DNA of 5,758 nt from Clostridia bacterium. Its GTDB lineage: Bacteria; Bacillota; Clostridia; Oscillospirales; SIG627. How positions within the stretch are numbered: the stretch's first letter is position 1; each line of letters begins with the position of its first letter. This document shows, one piece after another, positions 1 through 5,672 of the stretch. The notes under the pieces are model-generated. The model did not search any database. It was not told the DNA's origin and saw nothing but the letters and a program-made list of their open reading frames with translations. The stretch lies in NCBI GenBank assembly GCA_017408325.1, contig JAFQUW010000089.1, positions 1 through 5,758 on the forward strand, in the 5' to 3' direction. Both the position numbers and the translations under genes were made by a program.

Positions 1-35
1 AGAGAAAGAAAAGAACGATTTCGCTTTCTTCTTTG

Positions 36-69
36 CTTCTTTCTTCTTTCTCGTGAAAGAAGAAAGAAG
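36..69 (+). repeat. Perfect inverted repeat (leader hairpin) upstream of mnmE
   Basis: The left arm CTTCTTTCTTCTTTC (36-50) and the right arm GAAAGAAGAAAGAAG (55-69) are perfect reverse complements, 15 bp, around the loop TCGT. One arm is all pyrimidine and the other all purine. After a small internal loop the stem can continue by pairing CTTT (31-34) with AAAG (72-75), which is part of the mnmE ribosome binding site. There is no T-tract after the stem, so it is not a standard terminator. A role in mnmE translation or mRNA processing is inference. It could also be only low-complexity DNA. Confidence 0.7.
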
Positions 70-85
70 AGAAAGGATCAAACCA

Positions 86-1456
86 ATGCTTCTACCCCCC
101 ATCGCTGCAGTCTCCACCCCCTTTGGAAAGGGGGCGATCGCGCTCGTGCGCGTTTCGGGCGAGGGCTGTCTGGAATTGGCGCGCCGCGTTTTTTCTGCGC
201 GCGCAGAGATCCGCCCCCGTTACGCCGTTTACGGCGACGTGGTCGACCCGACGAGCGGCGAGGTGATCGACGACGGCATCCTCACGTTTTTCGAGGGACC
301 GAATTCGTACACGGGGGAAGACTCCTTTGAGATCACCTGCCACGGCGGCGCGGTCGTCACCGCGCGTGTGCTCAAAACTTGCCTTGCCGCAGGAGCGAGA
401 ATGGCAGAACCGGGCGAATTTACGCGCCGCGCCTTTGCCGCAGGGAAGCTGACGCTCACCACCGCGGAGGGCATCGCCGATCTCATCGACGCCAAAACGG
501 ACGAGGCGGCGCGTCTGTCGCGCCGTGCGGCGAGCGGCGCACTCTCCCGTAAATTGGAGAACGTGCGCGAGGAGATCCTGTCGCTTGCGACGAGTCTTGC
601 CGCCGTGATGGACTACCCCGACGAGGGGATCGAGGACATCGGTCGGGAGAAATTGGAAACGCAGATCGCCCTCGTAAAACGGGAGCTTTCTCGCCTGATG
701 AAGACCCTCGACACCTCCCGTGCCGTCACGGAGGGACTGCCGGCGTACATCGTCGGTCGCTTCAACGTCGGCAAGAGCTCGTTTTTCAACGCGCTCGTCG
801 GCGAGGAGCGCGCCATCGTCACCGATATTCCGGGCACCACGCGTGATATGATCGAATACCCCGTCAGCGCAGGCAGATTGCTTCTGCGCCTGTTTGATAC
901 CGCCGGGTTGCGCGACGAGGCGGACGCCGTCGAGAAGATCGGCATCGAGAAGACGCGCGAGAAATTGGAATCGAGCGCAGGTTCCGTCGTGTTCGCCCTC
1001 TTTGATTCGTCCGAGGCGGCTCAGAAAGAGGATCTGGAGTCCATGGAATATCTGAGGACACTCTCCGGTGTGCGCGTCGTGCCGATTTTGACCAAGTGCG
1101 ATCTGCCGCGCGCATTCGACGAGACCTTGCTTTCGGATTTCGGCACCCCGTTTTGCATCAGCGTGCGCGAAAACTGTGATTTTTCCGGACTGTTTTCGCA
1201 CCTGGAGGAGAGCTACATTGCCGACGAGGAAGCGCTTCTGCGCGGCGAGGTGCTGATGAACGTGCGCCAGTACGACTGCGTCAAGCGCGCCTTTGAAGCA
1301 ATGGAGATCGCCTCGGGCTTTCTGACCGAGGAGGACAACGACTTGTGCATCACCCATCTGGAGGAGGCACTCGGTGCGCTTGCCGAGGCGGACGGACGCG
1401 AGGTGGCGGGAATGGTCGCCGACGAGATCTTCAAACGTTTTTGTGTGGGAAAGTAG
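86..1456 (+). CDS. mnmE: tRNA uridine-5-carboxymethylaminomethyl(34) synthesis GTPase MnmE
   Basis: This is a cytoplasmic GTPase that works with MnmG to place a (carboxymethyl)aminomethyl group on C5 of wobble uridine 34 in tRNAs reading NNA/NNG codons, using a methylene-tetrahydrofolate carbon. The 456-residue length is normal for the family. Residues 1-118 form the folate-binding N-terminal domain (STPFGKGAIALVRVSG, 10-25). The G domain, inserted in a helical domain, shows the P-loop GRFNVGKSS (224-232), GTTRD (250-254), DTAG (271-274) and TKCD (336-339). The C-terminal FCVGK (452-456) carries the conserved cysteine. The P-loop has Phe where Pro is usual, and the G4 motif has Thr where NKxD has Asn. 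The ATG at 86 was chosen because AAAGGA (72-77) lies 8 bases upstream and the protein then begins as the family does. An in-frame GTG at 53 lies in the hairpin loop and has no ribosome binding site. First gene of the operon with mnmG and rsmG. Confidence 0.97.
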   Translation: MLLPPIAAVSTPFGKGAIALVRVSGEGCLELARRVFSARAEIRPRYAVYGDVVDPTSGEVIDDGILTFFEGPNSYTGEDSFEITCHGGAVVTARVLKTCLAAGARMAEPGEFTRRAFAAGKLTLTTAEGIADLIDAKTDEAARLSRRAASGALSRKLENVREEILSLATSLAAVMDYPDEGIEDIGREKLETQIALVKRELSRLMKTLDTSRAVTEGLPAYIVGRFNVGKSSFFNALVGEERAIVTDIPGTTRDMIEYPVSAGRLLLRLFDTAGLRDEADAVEKIGIEKTREKLESSAGSVVFALFDSSEAAQKEDLESMEYLRTLSGVRVVPILTKCDLPRAFDETLLSDFGTPFCISVRENCDFSGLFSHLEESYIADEEALLRGEVLMNVRQYDCVKRAFEAMEIASGFLTEEDNDLCITHLEEALGALAEADGREVAGMVADEIFKRFCVGK

Positions 1457-1457
1457 T

Positions 1458-3338
1458 ATGACCGATTTTCGATTTGATATGGGAGAGTGTGCCGTCGCCG
1501 TCGTCGGCGCGGGGCACGCAGGCATCGAGGCCGCGCTTGCCGCCGCAAGGATGGGCGTCGATGCGGTGCTCTTTACCTTAAACCTTGACGCGGTGGGCAA
1601 TATGCCCTGCAACCCCGCCATCGGCGGCACGGGAAAGGGACACCTCGTCTACGAGATCGATGCGCTCGGCGGTGAGATGGGTCGCGCGGCGGACGCCGTG
1701 TGCCTGCAGAGCCGTATGCTCAACCGCAGTCGCGGCGCGGCGGTGCATTCCTTGCGCCAACAGGCGGATCGCACCGCGTACCGCAGTTATATGAAGTCTG
1801 CTCTCGAGCGACAGGAAAACCTGCGCCTCGTGCAGGCGGAGATCGCCGAGATCGAGCGGGAGGGCGACGGCTTTCGCCTCGTCACGCGCTACGGCGCGGT
1901 GTGGCACGCCAAGTGCGCCATCCTCTCGGCAGGCACCTTCCTTCGCGCCAACATCGTCGTCGGCGACGTGAACGTCAAGAGCGGTCCCGATAACCTTGCG
2001 GGCGCGGATCTGCTCACCGAATCCCTCGTGAAGCTCGGGTTGTCCGTGCGCCGCTTCAAAACGGGCACGCCGCCGCGCATCCACGCGGATACCATTGATT
2101 ATTCCGTCTGTGAGGAGCAGGAAGGAGACGCGTGGGCGTACTGCTTCTCCTCCGACACGGACGAGGAAGCCTTTGCCGCACGGAAACAGAACCGTTGCTA
2201 TATCGTTTATACCAACGAAAATACGCACCAAATCATCCGCGACAACATCGACCGCTCGCCGCTGTATTCGGGACGCATCCAATCGATCGGCCCGCGCTAC
2301 TGCCCGTCGATCGAAGATAAGATCATGCATTTTCCCGACAAAGAACGCCATCAGTTGTTTTTGGAGCCGATGGGCGCGAACACCAAGGAGGTGTACGTGC
2401 AGGGGCTCTCGTCCTCGCTTCCCGAGGACGTGCAGATCCGCGTGCTTCATTCCATCCGCGGACTGGAGCACGCCGAGGTGATGCGTACCGCCTACGCGAT
2501 CGAGTACGACTGCATCGACCCCTTGCAGTTGACGCATACGCTGGAGTTTCGGGACGTCCCCGGACTGTACGGCGCGGGTCAGTTCAACGGCACCTCGGGC
2601 TATGAGGAAGCGGCGTGTCAGGGGCTTGTTGCCGGAATCAACGCCGCCGCAAAGATCCTCGGGCTGGAGAAGCTCGTTTTGCCGCGCGACTCGTCGTATA
2701 CGGGCATTCTCATTGACGACCTCGTCACGAAGGGGACGAGCGAGCCGTACCGTATGATGACCTCGCGCTGTGAACACCGACTGATCCTGCGGCAGGACAA
2801 CGCGGATCGCCGTCTCTTTGACTACGCGTTGCGCTACGGACTGATCAGCGAGGAGCGCATTGCAAAAAAACGGGCACTCTTTGCGCGACTCGACGCGGAG
2901 CTTTCCCGCGTGGAAAAGACCTATCTCTCACCGTCGAAGGAGTTAAACGACCTGCTCGCCGCACACGGATGTACTCCCGTGGAAACGGGCGTGAGCGTGG
3001 CGGAGCTGATGCGCCGACCCGAGTTGTCGTATGAGATTTTGGCACCCGTCGATCCGACTCGCCCCGTGCTTTCGCGCCGTGAGGGGGAACGCGTGCAGAC
3101 CGAAGTGAAATACGCGGGCTACGTGCGCCGCGCCGTGGCGCAGAACGCCGCGCAAAAGAAGCTCTACGACCGAGTTCTGCCGTCCGATCTGGATTTTTCC
3201 GCCATTCGCGGTCTGCGACTGGAGGCGGCGGCGAAGCTGCAGAAACTGCGCCCCGAGACCGTCGGGGACGCCGCGCGCATCTCGGGTGTGTCACCGGCGG
3301 ATATTACGGTGTTGCTCGTTTATTTGAATTTGCTTTGA
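1458..3338 (+). CDS. mnmG: tRNA uridine-5-carboxymethylaminomethyl(34) synthesis enzyme MnmG
   Basis: MnmG (GidA) is the FAD- and NADH-dependent partner of MnmE in wobble uridine 34 modification. The 626 residues match the usual size. The N-terminal Rossmann motif GAGHAG (17-22) binds FAD. CNPAIGG (51-57) and YCPSIEDK (281-288) contain the two conserved cysteines. The second family signature AGQFNGTSGYEEAACQG spans 373-389. The C-terminal helical region (about 560-626, ending GVSPADITVLLVYL) is where the family contacts MnmE. The ATG at 1458 comes one base after the mnmE stop, with a modest GGGA 7 bases before it. The next in-frame ATG (1479) has no ribosome binding site and would leave only 9 residues before the nucleotide-binding strand. 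The tight spacing suggests translational coupling, fitting a complex of the two proteins. No key residue appears to be missing. Confidence 0.98.
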   Translation: MTDFRFDMGECAVAVVGAGHAGIEAALAAARMGVDAVLFTLNLDAVGNMPCNPAIGGTGKGHLVYEIDALGGEMGRAADAVCLQSRMLNRSRGAAVHSLRQQADRTAYRSYMKSALERQENLRLVQAEIAEIEREGDGFRLVTRYGAVWHAKCAILSAGTFLRANIVVGDVNVKSGPDNLAGADLLTESLVKLGLSVRRFKTGTPPRIHADTIDYSVCEEQEGDAWAYCFSSDTDEEAFAARKQNRCYIVYTNENTHQIIRDNIDRSPLYSGRIQSIGPRYCPSIEDKIMHFPDKERHQLFLEPMGANTKEVYVQGLSSSLPEDVQIRVLHSIRGLEHAEVMRTAYAIEYDCIDPLQLTHTLEFRDVPGLYGAGQFNGTSGYEEAACQGLVAGINAAAKILGLEKLVLPRDSSYTGILIDDLVTKGTSEPYRMMTSRCEHRLILRQDNADRRLFDYALRYGLISEERIAKKRALFARLDAELSRVEKTYLSPSKELNDLLAAHGCTPVETGVSVAELMRRPELSYEILAPVDPTRPVLSRREGERVQTEVKYAGYVRRAVAQNAAQKKLYDRVLPSDLDFSAIRGLRLEAAAKLQKLRPETVGDAARISGVSPADITVLLVYLNLL

Positions 3339-3348
3339 GGAAACGGAA

Positions 3349-4098
3349 ATGACGGATTTTTTACGGGCGTCGATCGAAGTGCTCTGCCCCGAGCGGGCGG
3401 AAGTTTTGACCGCGCTTGCCCTGCGTACCGCCGAGACGGCGACACGGATGAACATCACTGCGCGAAAGAGTGAGGCGGAGGTGGTCTTTTACCACGTCGC
3501 CGACTCGCTCTCCCTTCTGCCCGACGTGCGCGGTGCGCGCCGCGTCTGCGACGTCGGAACAGGCGGCGGTTTTCCGGGCCTCGTGCTCGCCGCGCTGTGC
3601 CCCGAGACCGAGTTTGTCCTGATGGACGCGACGCAGAAGAAGGTGCGCGCCGTCGCCGAAACGGCGGCCGCCCTCGGGCTGAACAACGTCACCGGGCTCT
3701 GTGCACGCGCTGAGGAGGCTGGGCAGGACAAGTGGCGCGAAAAGTTTGACGTCGTCGTCTCCCGCGCGCTTGCCGCACTGCCGATGCTCTCGGAGCTGTG
3801 TCTGCCGCTTTTGCGCGTCGGCGGTCGCTTCGTGTCGATGAAGGGCCCGCGCTACGCCGAGGAGCTTGCGGACGCAAAAGCGATTCTGCAAAAACTCGGT
3901 CAAAGCGCGCCTCTCGTGCGCACGGAGACCTTGGACAAAAACGCCTTTCTCACACTCTCCGCCGAGCCGACGGAGGAGGAACTTTGTGCACTGACCTCGT
4001 TTTGCGAGATGGAGCGCTATACGCTTGTCTTTGAAAAGAAACGACCGACTCCGCGCACCTATCCGCGCCCCTTTGCCCAGATCCGCCGCGGAAACTAA
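3349..4098 (+). CDS. rsmG: 16S rRNA (guanine(527)-N(7))-methyltransferase RsmG
   Basis: RsmG (GidB) uses S-adenosylmethionine to methylate N7 of G527 in 16S rRNA. In other bacteria its loss gives low-level streptomycin resistance. The 249 residues fit the family. MNITARK (34-40) and HVADSL (49-54) are the N-terminal family motifs. DVGTGGGFPG (68-77) is the SAM-binding loop, followed by LMDATQKKV (91-99). VVSRALAAL (136-144), GGRFVSMKG (158-166) and the C-terminal PTPRTYPR (233-240) are also typical. The start at 3349 is set by GAGG (3337-3340), 8 bases upstream, which overlaps the mnmG stop codon, so translation is probably coupled. This is the last gene of the operon: the hairpin terminator begins 9 bases after the stop, and no parA/parB genes follow as they do in some relatives. 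Confidence 0.97.
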   Translation: MTDFLRASIEVLCPERAEVLTALALRTAETATRMNITARKSEAEVVFYHVADSLSLLPDVRGARRVCDVGTGGGFPGLVLAALCPETEFVLMDATQKKVRAVAETAAALGLNNVTGLCARAEEAGQDKWREKFDVVVSRALAALPMLSELCLPLLRVGGRFVSMKGPRYAEELADAKAILQKLGQSAPLVRTETLDKNAFLTLSAEPTEEELCALTSFCEMERYTLVFEKKRPTPRTYPRPFAQIRRGN

Positions 4099-4106
4099 AA
4101 ACAACA

Positions 4107-4138
4107 AAAAACCCACCGACGAGAGTCGGTGGGTTTTT
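4107..4138. terminator. Bidirectional intrinsic terminator between rsmG and the convergent acyltransferase gene
   Basis: ACCCACCGAC (4111-4120) and GTCGGTGGGT (4125-4134) pair perfectly around the loop GAGA, a GNRA-type tetraloop. Flanking A (4107-4110) and T (4135-4138) bases extend the pairing to 14 bp. The T-tract ends rsmG transcripts on the plus strand, and the A-tract at 4106-4110 gives a U-tract for minus-strand transcripts. The stops of the two convergent genes lie 9 and 4 bases from this paired region. Confidence 0.93.
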
Positions 4139-4141
4139 GCG

Positions 4142-4642
4142 TTATGCGTGTTTGGCGAGCGTTCCTTCGACGACGGGGCTTCGGCGTTCGTCGATGCGCT
4201 CGGAGAGGTGCGAGAGGCGCGGTCGGTTGTAGCGCTGGATCATCACAAAGGGGAGGTTGAAGAGGAGGTTGTAGATCAAAAGGAGCGCGATGCCGAGCGG
4301 AAGCGACGTCCACTCAAGGATCTTCAGCGAGGTGATCATCAGCGCGAGGTGCGTAAACTCTGCGACGCAGGTCTCCTGCAGCATCCGCAAAAGACCGGAC
4401 GAAAAGCCTTTTTCGAGTGCTTTTTTGGGCATCAGACGCGGAAGATAGCGGCTCATATCGGGCAGCTTCTTGTGCCAGAAACGAATCCCGAAACGGTCGT
4501 AGAACGCGCCGTCCTTCTCAAAGGCGAACGGACGAAACGGCGCGGCGGAAGGGGAAAACCACTTCTTCGGCAGGACGCGTCCGACCAAAAACCACAGAAT
4601 TCCGTTTGAGACAAAATACCAAAAGCTTCTCCGAATCCCCAT
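4142..4642 (-). CDS. CrtO-like membrane acyltransferase (glycosyl-4,4'-diaponeurosporenoate acyltransferase family)
   Basis: This 166-residue protein resembles Staphylococcus CrtO, which adds a fatty acyl chain to glycosyl-diaponeurosporenoate in the last step of staphyloxanthin synthesis. Matching points, compared from memory of the family, are the PF.FEKDG.FYDRFGIR.W..KLPD stretch (about 38-62), AEFTH (94-98) with a Glu and His in equivalent places, and QRYNRPRL (136-143). Total length is also similar. Hydrophobic segments at about 7-24 and 112-135 suggest an integral membrane protein, with another weaker segment near 95-108. The ATG at 4642 has AGGAG 6 bases upstream (complement of 4649-4653), an excellent site. 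The gene stands alone, convergent to the rsmG operon, with its own promoter. No carotenoid genes are seen nearby, so the substrate may be another glycolipid or polyprenyl-type lipid. The family call is fairly sure and the substrate is unknown. Confidence 0.8.
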   Translation of the reverse strand: MGIRRSFWYFVSNGILWFLVGRVLPKKWFSPSAAPFRPFAFEKDGAFYDRFGIRFWHKKLPDMSRYLPRLMPKKALEKGFSSGLLRMLQETCVAEFTHLALMITSLKILEWTSLPLGIALLLIYNLLFNLPFVMIQRYNRPRLSHLSERIDERRSPVVEGTLAKHA

Positions 4643-4670
4643 TTCGTGCTCCTTTCATTTTTCACTCCCT

Positions 4671-4702
4671 ATTATAATAAACCTTCTTGAACGGATTATC
4701 AA
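4671..4702 (-). promoter_or_regulatory. Sigma-A-like promoter for the acyltransferase gene
   Basis: Read on the minus strand, TTGATA (4702-4697) is followed after 17 bases by TATTAT (4679-4674). An overlapping perfect TATAAT lies at 4676-4671, but with a 20-base spacer. Either -10 would start an mRNA about 20-25 bases before the AGGAG ribosome binding site of the minus-strand gene. The exact -10 cannot be decided from sequence alone. Confidence 0.6.
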
Positions 4703-4888
4703 GGGGATTTGAAGAATGTTTGAACGGGGAATGTTTGCGGGAAAAAGCCCCCGTGAATTTTCACAAAACCGCGCATTTCAATTTGTGCGAGGCTACAAAA
4801 TCAAGTTTCCGGTCGGTTTTTCACTTGACGGTTTTTGTCTTTTCCCTTATACTGAACATAACAAGTTCCCCCGCGATACCCGAAACGA
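4703..4888. other. Intergenic stretch between two divergent promoters
   Basis: I see no convincing gene here. It holds short direct repeats (AATGTTTG at 4715-4722 and 4730-4737; TTGAACGG at 4687-4694 and 4720-4727), a small inverted repeat GTGAA-TT-TTCAC (4754-4765) and the plus-strand promoter at 4825-4853. Two plus-strand frames stay open across it (4687-4986 and 4716-5054), but their products resemble nothing I know and run out of frame into the Rhs sequence. Confidence 0.5.
4825..4853 (+). promoter_or_regulatory. Sigma-A-like promoter reading into the Rhs toxin cassette
   Basis: TTGACG (4825-4830) and TATACT (4848-4853) are separated by exactly 17 bases, each one base from the consensus -35 and -10. 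A start near 4860 would give an mRNA whose first long frame is the truncated Rhs toxin gene. The frame is open from 4862, just after the predicted start point. This is the best plus-strand promoter match in the accessory part of the window. Confidence 0.65.
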
Positions 4889-5668
4889 GTGTGCGCGCGA
4901 GGAGATCTTCGCCCATCGTTCTTTTCGCATATTCGCGGCTTGGAGTTGTCCGAGCCGTTTTTTGTTTGCGGCAGTCGCTACTATGACCCCGAGACGTGTC
5001 GGTTTATCAACGCAGACACGATTGCCGTTATTTCCGCGACTCCCGAAGGGTTAACCGACAAAAATCTCTTCGCCTACTGTGACAACAACCCCGTGATGCG
5101 CATTGACGTCGGCGGTGAGTTTTGGGACACCATTTTCGATGTTGTTTCGCTTGTAGCAAGTGTTGTCGAGGTTTTTAACAACCCTTCAGATCCGTGGGCT
5201 TGGGCAGGATTAGCAGGAGATCTTGTCGATCTGGTTCCCATTGTGACCGGAGTTGGAGAAGGTATCCGGGCGGCTAAAACGGTCGATAAGGTTGTAGATG
5301 CCGTTGATTTTGTTGATAAAATTGATGGTGTTGTAGATGGCGTTAAGACTGTTGATAAAATTGATGGTGTTGTTGATACGACAAAAACGGCAAAGAAAGC
5401 TGTTAAAGTTCACGGTAATTCTTTAAAATCCACAAAAACTAATTATGGCTATGCATTAGTAGATAAGGATAACAATATTATGAAATTTGGTGAAACTGTG
5501 AATCCCAAAACACGGTATTCCCAGAAGTATCTAAATCAAAATGGCTACTCTATGAAAATCTTAGAAAGTGGAAGCAAAGCAGATATTCACTATTGGCAAT
5601 ACGACATGAATATGTATTATAGAAGTCGTTACGGTTCCTTTCCTCCATTAAACAAGAGAGGATGGTGA
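4889..5668 (+). CDS. Truncated Rhs-family protein with C-terminal GIY-YIG-like nuclease toxin domain
   Basis: This appears to be the tip of an Rhs polymorphic toxin without its large repeat body. Residues (from GTG 4889) 29-79 are the conserved end of the Rhs core: SRYYDPETCRFINADT, then NLFAYCDNNPVMRIDVGGEF. Residues 80-130 are a hydrophobic pre-toxin segment (DLVDLVPIVTGVGEG, 111-125). Residues 131-170 are a repetitive linker. The toxin is about 183-259: YGYAL (186-190), KFGET (199-203), R209, E226 and PPLNKRGW (252-259) can be aligned with the GIY, YIG, Arg, Glu and Asn positions of GIY-YIG nucleases, suggesting DNA or RNA cleavage. The first ~28 residues do not look like Rhs. The start is uncertain: the GTG has no clear ribosome binding site, so it may be a silent cassette. 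No signal peptide is seen. The toxin half is AT-rich (19 G+C of 60 at 5461-5520), unlike the upstream operon. The Rhs call is strong; the nuclease call is moderate. Confidence 0.8.
   Translation: MCARGDLRPSFFSHIRGLELSEPFFVCGSRYYDPETCRFINADTIAVISATPEGLTDKNLFAYCDNNPVMRIDVGGEFWDTIFDVVSLVASVVEVFNNPSDPWAWAGLAGDLVDLVPIVTGVGEGIRAAKTVDKVVDAVDFVDKIDGVVDGVKTVDKIDGVVDTTKTAKKAVKVHGNSLKSTKTNYGYALVDKDNNIMKFGETVNPKTRYSQKYLNQNGYSMKILESGSKADIHYWQYDMNMYYRSRYGSFPPLNKRGW
5311..5377 (+). repeat. Direct repeat of 39-base period in the Rhs pre-toxin linker
   Basis: A 28-base stretch at 5311-5338 recurs at 5350-5377 with one difference, 39 bases apart. It encodes the 13-residue repeats VDKIDGVVDGVKT and VDKIDGVVDTTKT (142-154 and 155-167), preceded by a weaker copy, VDKVVDAVDF. 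The period is a whole number of codons, so copy changes keep the frame. The Val/Asp/Lys pattern suggests a helical or flexible spacer. Confidence 0.85.
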
Positions 5669-5672
5669 AAAT

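Noticed and set aside
1..52. Origin of replication or DnaA boxes, given that rsmG and mnmG often lie near oriC
   Set aside because: No TTATCCACA-like boxes were seen here or elsewhere in the window, and no parA/parB or dnaA genes are present.
53..85. Longer mnmE start at GTG 53
   Set aside because: It adds 11 charged residues not typical of MnmE, has no ribosome binding site and lies in the loop of a strong hairpin. ATG 86 has AAAGGA at 8 bases.
92..2777. Long minus-strand open frames (92-1630 and 1578-2777) opposite mnmE and mnmG
   Set aside because: They lie opposite two certain genes in GC-rich DNA, where long antisense frames arise from codon bias. Their products show no known motif and they have no ribosome binding site or spacing that suggests a gene.
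4025..4677. Plus-strand open frames across the acyltransferase gene (4025-4609 and 4417-4677)
   Set aside because: The minus-strand gene has recognisable family motifs, a strong ribosome binding site and a promoter. The plus-strand frames cross the terminator or have no recognisable product.
4667..4970. Insertion sequence or attachment site explaining the Rhs truncation
   Set aside because: I found no transposase remnant, no terminal inverted repeats and no target duplication at the junction. The short repeats there are only 8 bases.
4687..5054. Two overlapping plus-strand frames before the Rhs fragment
   Set aside because: They overlap each other and the promoter, resemble no known protein and run out of frame into the Rhs core end. 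One could be a decayed remnant, but nothing supports it.
5281..5380. CRISPR array
   Set aside because: The repeated bases are inside a coding frame with a 13-codon period, and the units are mostly repeat without variable spacers.
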